A stretch of DNA of 64,000 nt. Source: Lachnospiraceae bacterium XPB1003. Its GTDB lineage: Bacteria; Bacillota; Clostridia; Lachnospirales; Lachnospiraceae. A program made the position numbers and the translations under genes. Positions 42,608 through 50,095 of this stretch are shown here, one piece after another (the first letter of the stretch is position 1; each line of letters opens with the position of its first letter). The notes under the pieces were generated by a model. The model saw nothing but the letters and a program-made list of their open reading frames with translations, was not told the origin of the DNA and searched no databases. The stretch is from positions 62,001-126,000 of the forward strand of contig FMVK01000001.1 in assembly GCA_900102065.1 (NCBI GenBank), read 5' to 3'.

Positions 42608-43804
42608 TTAAATTCCGAATACTTCTTTAGTCTTATTTATTATCCTTGATACAGCCTTTGGATAGCTGTATTTTTCCTTCACTCTTTTATATCCTGCTGC
42701 CGCTATATCCAGTCTTTCCCGATCGTGCTTCAGATAATAATCCGCTTTCTCCGTCATTTCATCGGCACTGTGAGCTGTAACTATCTCTTTGCCCGACTCA
42801 AAAAGTTCCTCTATCTCCGGTCTCCAGTCAGTCAGACAAAAACCGCCATAGGCCATTATGTCAAAGACCCTCTGGGGTATTCCTGTCTCTATTCCGGACA
42901 TAGTGATATTTATATTTATCTTAGACGAAAGAAAAACCTTCGGCATACCTTCGTCATAAGAAACATATCCTTTGCATTTAAGCTTATCTTTCAGATCCCC
43001 GGGAATATCCTTTGACGTATAAAGAGTAACCTGCATTTTTTCCGAAAGTTTTCTTAACGCTTCTATTCTGTCTCTTGAAGATTTCTCATAAGCCAATACC
43101 AGTGTTTCAACCAGAAAACGCGGAGATATATTATAAATTTCTTCGCCCTCATGACTCATTCTTTCATATATGAATCTGATATATTCATCAGACACCTTAT
43201 TGAATACTCCGCTATCCTTATCCCACTTTCCCGTTACGGAAGTTATGAGCTTATTACCTTCTTCAAGTACGGTTCCGTCAGTCCCGGCAAAGAGACTCTC
43301 TCTTATACTGTCGGAATACAGATTTCCCACAAATGAAATATCGCTCTTATATTCCGCAAGCTCATTTTCAGACGGAGCAAAAGTTCCCGCTTTGGTGATA
43401 TTTCCTGCAAGAGGTTCATAGAAAAGATTCTTCAGACCCGCTTCTTTTAAGCGGCTAAATTGAGTCTTGTCGAACACAAATATAATGTTGGTGTCATACA
43501 GTGCTTCCCTCATATATAAAGCTCTTTGAGGAGAATCGTAGACCCACGATATATAGATACGGTTTTTCTCGTGACATGCCTGAGCCACAACCGCGCAGAA
43601 ATCCTGAGTTATAACGATCTCATCTCTGCTCCCCTGATCCAACACAGACTTAACCTTTGAAAGGATCTCATCATCATATTCGGAATCAGGCACCAGTATC
43701 TGTCCTTCTCTGGCTTCATACCCCAGCTCGATCAGTCCCCAGAGTATACCGCTGAGAGTAGTTATAGTTATCTCAGGTTGAAAATATAAGAATTTTGGTT
43801 TCAT
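42608..43804 (-). CDS. CgeB-like glycosyltransferase (DUF3880/Glyco_trans_1_2 type)
   Basis: 398 residues from the ATG at 43804; an ATG two codons earlier (43810) is also possible, with AGGTGGGG 10 or 4 bases upstream, so the inner start has the better spacing. The C-terminal half shows the typical segment VFLSSKININITMSGIETGI followed by PQRVFDIMAYGGFCLTDWR and a final helix KEKYSYPKAVSRII. The N-terminal ISWVYDSPQRALYM stretch fits the DUF3880 family. Cytoplasmic GT-B enzyme, acceptor unknown, nearest GT to the flagellin genes. Confidence 0.78.
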   Translation of the reverse strand: MKPKFLYFQPEITITTLSGILWGLIELGYEAREGQILVPDSEYDDEILSKVKSVLDQGSRDEIVITQDFCAVVAQACHEKNRIYISWVYDSPQRALYMREALYDTNIIFVFDKTQFSRLKEAGLKNLFYEPLAGNITKAGTFAPSENELAEYKSDISFVGNLYSDSIRESLFAGTDGTVLEEGNKLITSVTGKWDKDSGVFNKVSDEYIRFIYERMSHEGEEIYNISPRFLVETLVLAYEKSSRDRIEALRKLSEKMQVTLYTSKDIPGDLKDKLKCKGYVSYDEGMPKVFLSSKININITMSGIETGIPQRVFDIMAYGGFCLTDWRPEIEELFESGKEIVTAHSADEMTEKADYYLKHDRERLDIAAAGYKRVKEKYSYPKAVSRIINKTKEVFGI

Positions 43805-43899
43805 GATCATAACCCCACCTGCTGCAATCAGACAGAAGCTGTTAGATTGCCCCCGCGCAACATATGTTTATTTTACCATAAATACCATCCTGTCTCACA

Positions 43900-43938
43900 C
43901 AAATAAAAAACTGCAGTATCTTTCGATACTGCAGTTTT
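43900..43938 (-). terminator. Terminator of the distal flagellin gene
   Basis: Fourteen-bp A/T-flanked stem (43907-43920 with 43925-43938), TTTC/GAAA tetraloop, running on the minus strand into TTTTTTATTTG. It lies 20 bases after the stop codon. Confidence 0.9.
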
Positions 43939-43957
43939 ATCATCGGGTGATTTATTA

Positions 43958-44776
43958 TCATCCGAGGAGAGAAAGCACATTCTGGTTTGACTGATTTGCC
44001 TGGCTGAGCATTGATGTTCCGGCCTGTGCAAGAATGTTGGCATTGGAGTATGTTACCATCTCTGTTGCCATATCTGTATCTCTGATAGCTGCCTCAGCAG
44101 ATGTTGTATTCTCTACTACGTTATCAAGATTCTTTATAGTATGCTCAAGTCTGTTCTGAACAGCACCGAGATCAGCTCTCTGTGAAGATACGCTTGCAAG
44201 CGCTGCCTTAACCTGTGAGATTGCATCTTCCGCAAGAGAATTATCCGCTCCGGATACGCTTACTCCGCTGATTCCGATTCCGCTTGCACTCATTGCTGCG
44301 ATCGATATTGCAATATACTGACCGGACTCTGCACCAACCTGAAGGTTCTTTGCGCTGAAGGATCCGTCAAGAAGATTCTGCTCATTGAATGTTGTTGTGG
44401 AAGCAACTCTGTCGATCTCGCTCTTAAGGGCCTGTACTTCCTGATCAAGATATCCTCTGTCGGCACTTGTAAGAGTATCATTGGAAGCCTGAACTGCAAG
44501 AGTTGTCATACGCTGAAGCATGTCATGAACTTCTGCAAGTCCACCTTCTGCAGTCTGTACGCAGGATATTCCGTCCTGTGCATTCCTGCTGGCCTGTGTG
44601 AGACCCTTGATCTGACGACGCATCTTCTCGGATATTGCGAGACCTGCTGCATCATCGGCTGCACGGTTTACTCTGTAACCGGAAGATAACTTCTCAGTTG
44701 ACTTAGCCTGTGCACTGGTGGTAAGACCTAACATTCTGTTACTGTTCATTGCGATCAAATTATGCTGTACTATCAT
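43958..44776 (-). CDS. hag: Flagellin, second copy
   Basis: 272 residues: only D0/D1 parts, no variable D2/D3 domain. N-terminal [18 protein letters not shown] and C-terminal [20 protein letters not shown] helices match the canonical flagellin coiled ends; the TLR5-type [15 protein letters not shown] is present at about 90-104. About 85 percent similar to the upstream flagellin at 45024. One cysteine lies at about 76 ([11 protein letters not shown]) where the paralogue has alanine, unusual in an exported flagellin. Single-gene transcript with sigma-28-like promoter, hairpin leader and terminator. Confidence 0.96.
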   Translation of the reverse strand: MIVQHNLIAMNSNRMLGLTTSAQAKSTEKLSSGYRVNRAADDAAGLAISEKMRRQIKGLTQASRNAQDGISCVQTAEGGLAEVHDMLQRMTTLAVQASNDTLTSADRGYLDQEVQALKSEIDRVASTTTFNEQNLLDGSFSAKNLQVGAESGQYIAISIAAMSASGIGISGVSVSGADNSLAEDAISQVKAALASVSSQRADLGAVQNRLEHTIKNLDNVVENTTSAEAAIRDTDMATEMVTYSNANILAQAGTSMLSQANQSNQNVLSLLG

Positions 44777-44784
44777 CTCTCTCT

Positions 44785-44845
44785 CTCCTTAAATGATATA
44801 CTTTTTTATTTATCAGCTCCGTTATTTTTTGGCGCTCCCTGCGCC
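44785..44845 (-). promoter_or_regulatory. Flagellin leader hairpin with CsrA-type loop, and ribosome site
   Basis: In the mRNA a 5-bp stem GGCGC/GCGCC (44831-44845) exposes AGGGA in its loop, so CAGGGA matches CARGGA of the CsrA consensus. It lies at the extreme 5' end of the transcript, 40 bases before the AAGGAG site (44785-44790). Confidence 0.55.
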
Positions 44846-44856
44846 TTACAATACAT

Positions 44857-44883
44857 ATATCGGACCAGATCCTCATTACTTAA
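44857..44883 (-). promoter_or_regulatory. Sigma-28-like promoter of second flagellin
   Basis: Minus strand TTAA (44880-44883), 15-base spacer, TCCGATAT (44857-44864). The -10 matches GCCGATAT except for the first base; the -35 differs from TAAA by one base. Exactly the same layout is found at the other flagellin. Confidence 0.75.
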
Positions 44884-44960
44884 CAGGAAAATCAAAAAAA
44901 AATTAAAAAAATCCCGAATCCTGTAAAACAGGGCTCGGAATCTGATATTTCACATACATG

Positions 44961-44988
44961 AAAGGGCTGCCCTTTCGGACAGCCCCTT
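44961..44988 (-). terminator. GNRA-capped hairpin after first flagellin gene
   Basis: Twelve-bp stem with two G-U pairs and a GAAA tetraloop, 36 bases after the flagellin stop. Only a UUUC tract follows, so it may act as 3'-end stabiliser or weak terminator rather than a classic one. Confidence 0.6.
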
Positions 44989-45023
44989 CTTTGGTAGTTT
45001 TAATACGGTTTCGAATGTCAGTC

Positions 45024-45842
45024 TTAGCCGAGAATTGAAAGTACGTTCTGGTTGGACTGATTTGCCTGAGCAAGCATTGATGTACCAGCCTGTGCAAGGA
45101 TGTTGGCATTCGAGTATGCAACCATCTCTGTTGCCATATCCGTGTCGCGGATAGCACTCTCGGCAGATGTTGTATTCTCTATAACATTGTCGAGGTTCTT
45201 GATTGTGTGCTCAAGTCTGTTCTGAACGGCACCGAGGTCAGCTCTCTGTGAAGATACGCTCTTAAGAGCATTCTTGATAGTAGAGATTGCAGATTCAGCA
45301 TTTGTGTTGTTGGTTCCGGATACGGATACACCGCTTACACCGATACCAGATGCTTTCATGGAAGCGATCGAGATACCGATATACTGACCGGACTCTGCAC
45401 CAACCTGAAGGTTCTTGCCAGTGAATGATCCATCAAGAAGATTCTGCTCATTGAATGTAGTTGTTGAAGCTACACGATCGATTTCAGACTTAAGGGCCTG
45501 AACTTCCTGATCAAGATAAGCACGATCTGTTGATGTCATGGTCTCGTTGGAGGCCTGAACTGCAAGAGTGTTCATTCTCTGAAGCATATCGTGTACTTCA
45601 GTAAGAGCACCTTCAGCGGTCTGCACTGCGGATATACCATCCTGTGCATTTCTGCTGGCCTGTGTTAAACCTTTGATCTGACGACGCATCTTCTCGGAAA
45701 TAGCGAGACCTGCTGCATCATCGGCTGCACGATTTACTCTGTAACCGGAAGATAACTTCTCGGTGGACTTTGCCTGAGAGCTAGTCGTAAGGCCTAACAT
45801 TCTGTTGCTGTTCATTGCTGTTAAGTTGTGCTGTACTACCAT
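45024..45842 (-). CDS. hag: Flagellin, first copy
   Basis: 272 residues, D0/D1 only. Canonical ends ([18 protein letters not shown] and [18 protein letters not shown]) and the [15 protein letters not shown] motif. It differs from the second copy mainly in the middle (residues 165-210, [20 protein letters not shown]), the only surface-exposed region and the likely site of any glycosylation, as it is rich in Ser, Thr and Asn. AAGGAGG ribosome site; its own sigma-28-like promoter and two leader hairpins. Filament subunit exported by the type III flagellar apparatus. Confidence 0.97.
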   Translation of the reverse strand: MVVQHNLTAMNSNRMLGLTTSSQAKSTEKLSSGYRVNRAADDAAGLAISEKMRRQIKGLTQASRNAQDGISAVQTAEGALTEVHDMLQRMNTLAVQASNETMTSTDRAYLDQEVQALKSEIDRVASTTTFNEQNLLDGSFTGKNLQVGAESGQYIGISIASMKASGIGVSGVSVSGTNNTNAESAISTIKNALKSVSSQRADLGAVQNRLEHTIKNLDNVIENTTSAESAIRDTDMATEMVAYSNANILAQAGTSMLAQANQSNQNVLSILG

Positions 45843-45850
45843 AATATTTT

Positions 45851-45916
45851 CCTCCTTGAAATTGGTTTATGTGGCATCCTTGCCACGCTTATTGGTTGTT
45901 GCAACCTCTCGGCTGC
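45851..45916 (-). promoter_or_regulatory. Structured flagellin leader with CsrA-type hairpin
   Basis: Transcript order: GCAGCC-GAGA-GGUUGC hairpin with GNRA loop (45901-45916), which is mutually exclusive with GGUUG-CAA-CAACC (45894-45906); then GUGGCA-AGGA-UGCCAC (45871-45886), whose GCAAGGAUGC matches the CsrA core CARGGAUG exactly, in the loop; then the AAGGAGG site (45851-45857), itself a second GGA. Two GGA sites, one in a hairpin loop and one on the ribosome site, is the arrangement known for CsrA repression of hag in Bacillus subtilis. Confidence 0.7.
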
Positions 45917-45927
45917 TTGTATTAATT

Positions 45928-45954
45928 ATATCGGATAAATTATCCGATAGTTAA
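45928..45954 (-). promoter_or_regulatory. Sigma-28-like promoter of first flagellin
   Basis: Minus strand TTAA (45951-45954), 15-base spacer, TCCGATAT (45928-45935). A second register (TAAA-N15-TCGGATAA) overlaps it slightly upstream. The -10 lies in a perfect 21-base palindrome at 45929-45949 with 10-base arms. Confidence 0.75.
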
Positions 45955-46079
45955 TACCATTCTTTAAATTTTTTTGATTAATTAAAAAACTTCTTACTCA
46001 GTTGCTAATGCAATATTAGCAAAATATCGAAGTCGTTTCAACTTCTTTTTGTTAGATTTTTAGTATATTTTTTTGTACA

Positions 46080-46562
46080 CTATTTTTTCTTGTCCATAAG
46101 CTGAGGATCCACCAGATTTATCCGGTTCATTGCCGTATAATAACGACTCGCTGCCTGTACGGAAACTTTAGTCTGTTTTATCTTCTTTCTGCTCTCACCA
46201 AGCCTTATCTTTACAAGAGAGCTGTTCCTGGATTCTGCTGCCTGTATAGCATTGCTTTGCTCGGTAACATATCTGATCTGATCCTGAAGCGTAGCTATCT
46301 CGTTCCTATACTTTTCCTTATTGCTTACAAGATCATCTTTTATCCTGTCAAATACGGCATTGAACCCGTCATCAAGCTTTACCAGATCTTCGATGAGCTT
46401 TCCTTTCTCATCGAGCATCCGGTCAAATTCCTCCCAGTCCGGCTCCTCAGCTTCAAGAGCACTGCGCTGTTTATCCGTTCCGTCAAGAATGGCCTTCAGG
46501 ACAGCCTTCTTTTCTTCCATACTTTGAATAAGCGTCTTTAAGTACTGTTCCGGCATATGCAT
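46080..46562 (-). CDS. Coiled-coil flagellar chaperone, FliT/FlgN-like
   Basis: 160 residues, almost entirely helical and Glu/Lys-rich, with no membrane segment. The C-terminal segment SVQAASRYYTAMNRINLVDPQLMDKKK is of the kind seen in FlgN/FliT-type export chaperones. The start is directly after the fliS stop (TAA-ATG); the second ATG two codons in has better spacing from AGGGG. Position after fliD and fliS is where fliT normally lies, so it probably escorts FliD; sequence alone does not settle which partner. Only weak similarity to named families. Confidence 0.6.
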   Translation of the reverse strand: MHMPEQYLKTLIQSMEEKKAVLKAILDGTDKQRSALEAEEPDWEEFDRMLDEKGKLIEDLVKLDDGFNAVFDRIKDDLVSNKEKYRNEIATLQDQIRYVTEQSNAIQAAESRNSSLVKIRLGESRKKIKQTKVSVQAASRYYTAMNRINLVDPQLMDKKK

Positions 46563-46949
46563 TTACCCCTGCGGTGTCTGCTGCTTTGCTTTCTTCATAA
46601 CCTCTTTCCATGTATCTCTCATGGATCTGATATGTCTTACAACCTCTTCCATGATCTCTTTATCTTTGGTCATGTTGGCTTCAACCAGTCGCTTTTCAAG
46701 ATAAACATATACTCTGTCAAAATCCTGTGCAACGGGATATTTGAAATTAAGAGTATTTCTGAATTCCGTGATTATACGCTGTACCTTAGTGATATTGATA
46801 TGTGCTTTTTCTATATTTTTTTCTTCAATAGCCTGTATAGCGATATTTCCGAACTTGATAGCCCCCTCATAGAGCATGAGCGTCAGTTCCGCCGGAGTTG
46901 CCGTTGATATTGAGTTGGTCTTATACTGCTCGTAAGGATTTCTAGTCAT
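46563..46949 (-). CDS. fliS: Flagellar export chaperone FliS
   Basis: 128 residues from the ATG at 46949, with GGAGG 8 bases before it; an in-frame ATG nine codons further out at 46976 lacks a site. Binds the C-terminus of flagellin and blocks early polymerisation. Typical NPYEQYKTNSISTATPAELT start, LMLYEGAIKFGNIAIQAIEE and the four-helix pattern. In B. subtilis FliS also helps couple flagellin to FliW; its presence with fliW and csrA nearby fits. Between fliD and the FliT-like gene. Confidence 0.95.
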   Translation of the reverse strand: MTRNPYEQYKTNSISTATPAELTLMLYEGAIKFGNIAIQAIEEKNIEKAHINITKVQRIITEFRNTLNFKYPVAQDFDRVYVYLEKRLVEANMTKDKEIMEEVVRHIRSMRDTWKEVMKKAKQQTPQG

Positions 46950-46974
46950 AATTTTACCTCCACAGGATGAAATC

Positions 46975-47006
46975 AAGCCGCCTGCCTGTACACAGACTGA
47001 CGGCTT
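46975..47006 (-). other. Hairpin between fliD and fliS
   Basis: AAGCCG/CGGCTT outer stem with an inner CTGT/ACAG stem in the 81-base gap, with no U tract. Perhaps an intercistronic RNA-processing or stabilising element. Confidence 0.4.
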
Positions 47007-47030
47007 GTATTCATTCCATAAAAATCATTA

Positions 47031-48650
47031 TCATCTCATTCCCAGCATAGAAGATACTGCGCTCTGATTGCTGTTCATGTTGGCAAGAGCTTTCTCCATC
47101 GTAGTGAACTTATCGTACCACTTATCTTCGATGTCGGATATCTCCTGCTCAATATCCTTGATCTTGGTCTCCCAATCACTCTCTTCCTTGGATAACTGCT
47201 TGTCGTTGTATACCTTATAGATACTGGACAGATTCGAATTACCCGACATCTGCTTAAAGAGAGCGTTGTACATGGTATCCGAGAATTTCTGGAAGAACTT
47301 GGTTACCTTCTCGGGATCCGACGCGATCATACTCTTTAACTTATCTTCTTTTCCGGCAGTACTCTCATCATCGGGATTTCCGTCGATATGAAGAGCATAT
47401 CTTTCATTTTCTTCGGTATCGAAGTATCCACCTGTAGCAATCCCGAAATCTGCAAGATACATCTTTATAGGATCGCCGTTCTTGTCAAGACCGAACATAG
47501 CCTTGCCGTCTCTGTCGGTATCAAATCCCTGCAATGTAACATTGATCATTGCCTGTCTGACATCATAAAGCTGGGAATTTCCCGAAAGCAGTCCGTCCTT
47601 GATCTTGGTTTCCCACTCTTCGATCTCTTTATCTGTCATCTCCTCCTTCTGTTCGTCAGTAAGAGGATCGTATTTTCTGGCAGGATCCGCACCATATGCC
47701 TTGGACATCTCATTGATGATGCTGTTGTATTCCTTGATCATATCCTTGATGACATCGTATACAGCATCGTAGTCGGTACCCGTTGTAACGGATATCTCCT
47801 CGTTGGGATTGGCCGGCATCGAATTGATGGTATAGGTACTTCCGTTGATCGAGAATGTATTATTCTCGGATGTAAATACCGCATTATTAAGAATAAGCTT
47901 TGCATTAGATCCGTCAACTTTGGACGCTCCGGATTCCTTGGTAAGCCCAAGCTTACCGAGAGTCGCAGCTGTAGTGCTGTCGAGGGAACCGAACGCCGCG
48001 CCTACGGATGAGAACGCGAAGTCACTCTTTTCACCGCTGGTCTTTGCGCTGATAAACATTCTGCCGTTAGCCGCATCATAGTTAGCATTAACGCCTGCGC
48101 TCTTGAGCGCATCAGCGAGACCTTTCATACTGTTAACAACAGTCGCTCCGTCTCCCGCATCTTCTCCGCCGATCTGGATTACCTTTTCTTCTCCTGTCTT
48201 TGTCTTGAAAGAGAACTGACTTCCTGCGGTAATGCTAAGCTTTTCAACCAGATTGTCATCAGCTCCGAGTACCTTGGACTCGCCTTCCTCGGTATACTTA
48301 AGAACATCACTGGTCAGATAAGCTGCATTGGCAGTCTTAACGATCTTTGCAGTCTGAACTCCGTCCGTCGCACCTGCTCCCGGGATAACCGACAGCGCGT
48401 TGTTGGACGTTGTAGTCTTTTTCTTTGTGTACGCATTGGAAAGCCTGTTCTTGGAGAGTGTCCCCGAATAGAAGGACATGATCTTGCTGTTCATAGACTT
48501 CCATGCATCCTGGGTCCACTTATTTTTTGTAAGTGATCCCTTGGCCTTATTGAGCCTTAAGTTTGCTTTTGACGTGTACGCTGAAATGATACTCTCGGTA
48601 TCAAGTCCGGAGTTCAGCCCGGTAACACGTAAAAGATCCGATGCTCCCAT
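47031..48650 (-). CDS. fliD: Flagellar cap protein FliD (HAP2)
   Basis: 539 residues. Caps the filament tip and guides flagellin folding. N-terminal LLRVTGLNSGLDTESIISAY is the conserved start; a central variable domain (80-430) includes YTINSMPANPNEEISVTTGT (typical of the HAP2_C region start) and the C-terminal helix MEKALANMNSNQSAVSSMLG is the conserved coiled end. AAAGGAGG ribosome site. Follows flaG by 19 bases, so the two are one operon. Confidence 0.95.
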   Translation of the reverse strand: MGASDLLRVTGLNSGLDTESIISAYTSKANLRLNKAKGSLTKNKWTQDAWKSMNSKIMSFYSGTLSKNRLSNAYTKKKTTTSNNALSVIPGAGATDGVQTAKIVKTANAAYLTSDVLKYTEEGESKVLGADDNLVEKLSITAGSQFSFKTKTGEEKVIQIGGEDAGDGATVVNSMKGLADALKSAGVNANYDAANGRMFISAKTSGEKSDFAFSSVGAAFGSLDSTTAATLGKLGLTKESGASKVDGSNAKLILNNAVFTSENNTFSINGSTYTINSMPANPNEEISVTTGTDYDAVYDVIKDMIKEYNSIINEMSKAYGADPARKYDPLTDEQKEEMTDKEIEEWETKIKDGLLSGNSQLYDVRQAMINVTLQGFDTDRDGKAMFGLDKNGDPIKMYLADFGIATGGYFDTEENERYALHIDGNPDDESTAGKEDKLKSMIASDPEKVTKFFQKFSDTMYNALFKQMSGNSNLSSIYKVYNDKQLSKEESDWETKIKDIEQEISDIEDKWYDKFTTMEKALANMNSNQSAVSSMLGMR

Positions 48651-48669
48651 AGGTCATGACCTCCTTTCT

Positions 48670-49119
48670 TCATCTCTTCTCGTCAACAACAAGTCCGGCG
48701 TATTCCCAGACTCTTGCGATCATATCCAGCGTCTTCTCCGGAGGAAGTTCTTTGATGACTTCCTTCGTCTTCTTGTCCACTATCTTGATGGTAATGCGGT
48801 TGGTCTGCTCATGGATACCGAACTCTGAAATATAGTTGGTATTCTTTTTCTGCAGCTCCTTCATTGCCTTACGGATAGCTTCTTCCGTTACCTGCTGAGA
48901 GTTAGGCTGTTTGGCAGCATTATTCTGTCCGCTGTCATTTCCATGACTCTCATCATCTGTCTGTGTTTTTGCGACCGAAATTGTGGAACTGTCCACCTGC
49001 GGAGCATTGGACTCTATAGGCTGACCTTCCATGGTCTCTGATGTCTGCGCCTCCTGCACTGTAGGGCGCATTGCCTGTGCATTGTAACTCATTGCACTTC
49101 CTAATGGTTCTACTGTCAT
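48670..49119 (-). CDS. flaG: FlaG-family flagellar protein
   Basis: 149 residues from the ATG at 49119; GGAGGTG (49126-49132) sits 8 bases upstream, whereas an in-frame ATG at 49134 has none. The C-terminal 65 residues (IRKAMKELQKKNTNYISEFG, then TNRITIKIVDKKTKEVIKEL and PPEKTLDMIARVWEYAGLVV) match FlaG; the N-terminal half is a Gln/Ser/Asn-rich linker. FlaG proteins affect filament length and precede fliD in many genomes, as here. A 12-bp inverted repeat abuts its ribosome site. Confidence 0.92.
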   Translation of the reverse strand: MTVEPLGSAMSYNAQAMRPTVQEAQTSETMEGQPIESNAPQVDSSTISVAKTQTDDESHGNDSGQNNAAKQPNSQQVTEEAIRKAMKELQKKNTNYISEFGIHEQTNRITIKIVDKKTKEVIKELPPEKTLDMIARVWEYAGLVVDEKR

Positions 49120-49132
49120 TTTTCTCACCTCC

Positions 49133-49208
49133 ATGTGAAAATGTTTTGCCTACCGGTAACTTATATTAGACGGTTCACCACCGCATAATAACGATCACAT
49201 TTTCACAT
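49133..49208 (-). promoter_or_regulatory. 12-bp inverted repeat next to flaG ribosome site
   Basis: Arms at 49133-49144 and 49197-49208 are perfect reverse complements, 52 bases apart. In the flaG mRNA the 3' arm ends exactly where GGAGG begins, so pairing would form a long-range stem touching the ribosome site. Loop holds a small CGGT/ACCG hairpin. Confidence 0.5.
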
Positions 49209-49264
49209 CGCACTATCTATATCGTCATTTCATCGATAAAAAATAATACGATGCAAGATCAAAA

Positions 49265-49486
49265 TCATGAATTGAACAATTTGTTCAATGCATCGGGAGA
49301 CTGTTCTGTCATAGCTTCCCTGTTGGATGCCTGTATCTGCTCGTAGACTTCATTCCTGTAGATTGGAATCTCTTTGGGCGCCTTGATACCGATCTTGACC
49401 TGGTCTCCCTTGACCTCAAGAACGGTAACCTCAATATTGTTATTTATGATAAGGGCTTCGCCCTTTTTTCTCGATAATGCTAGCAT
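49265..49486 (-). CDS. csrA: Carbon storage regulator CsrA
   Basis: 73 residues. RNA-binding translational regulator: MLALSRKKGEALIINNNIEV with the L4/R6 side of the site and VKIGIKAPKEIPIYRNEVYE with the conserved R44-type residue. In Firmicutes it represses flagellin translation by binding GGA motifs in the hag leader and is held off by FliW. It is 25 bases downstream of fliW, the standard pair. The C-terminal extension of about 15 residues is of the type that FliW binds. Confidence 0.97.
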   Translation of the reverse strand: MLALSRKKGEALIINNNIEVTVLEVKGDQVKIGIKAPKEIPIYRNEVYEQIQASNREAMTEQSPDALNKLFNS

Positions 49487-49511
49487 ATTAACACCGGCCT
49501 TTCATTTGCTG

Positions 49512-49973
49512 TTACTTTTTATCAGCGGAGTTTTCCTTGCGTGATTTAAGGATATCATAAATAAAGAACTTAACCGGATAGTCATCTTCCAAAACCACCT
49601 GAACAGCTTTACGTGTGTCGACATTAACTACAAGCGGAGCCTTGAGATTAACGCTCATCTTGGAAAGATCCGACGGAACGGTGATGGTAACGAGTACAAG
49701 AATATTCTCACCTTCTCCGATGACCTTCAAAAGATTATCATCAACCAGCGGATTGTAATCTTCCTTTGCGATAAGAGGATCAACAACCGGCATTGCGAAT
49801 GTAGGTTCCTGTACGGACTGGAGCCATCTTATGCCTGCCTGATCACCCTGCTCTGCATCATGAATAAGAGCAAAATCAGTAAGATCCGGGAATCCGACTA
49901 TACCGTTCGGAAACTTTATCATCTTGCTGTCATCAATTGTAACTTCCCCAAAAATCCTTGTTTTTATCTGCAT
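49512..49973 (-). CDS. fliW: Flagellar assembly factor FliW
   Basis: 153 residues. Typical FliW start MQIKTRIFGEVTIDDSKMIK with FPNGIVGFPDLTDFALI, then VDPLIAKEDYNP and VTITVPSDLSKMSVNLKAPLV. Free FliW inhibits CsrA; flagellin outcompetes CsrA for FliW, which links flagellin synthesis to export. The gene has a GGAGGG site and is separated from flgL by a hairpin terminator, so it can be made both by readthrough and on its own. Confidence 0.97.
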   Translation of the reverse strand: MQIKTRIFGEVTIDDSKMIKFPNGIVGFPDLTDFALIHDAEQGDQAGIRWLQSVQEPTFAMPVVDPLIAKEDYNPLVDDNLLKVIGEGENILVLVTITVPSDLSKMSVNLKAPLVVNVDTRKAVQVVLEDDYPVKFFIYDILKSRKENSADKK

Positions 49974-50012
49974 TTGACCTTCCCTCCGCTCACACGTCTG
50001 TAATAAATTTGG

Positions 50013-50056
50013 AGATAAAAATCCGTCGGCATGTTAAAAATATACATCCCGACGAA
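50013..50056 (-). terminator. Terminator or attenuator between flgL and fliW
   Basis: Eleven-bp stem with one mismatch (50024-50034 with 50044-50054), 9-base loop, followed on the minus strand by GATTTTTATC. Sits within the flg-fliW-csrA run. Confidence 0.65.
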
Positions 50057-50095
50057 TTCATTTTATCATCTTTTGTGCAAAGTGACAAGTTGTGT

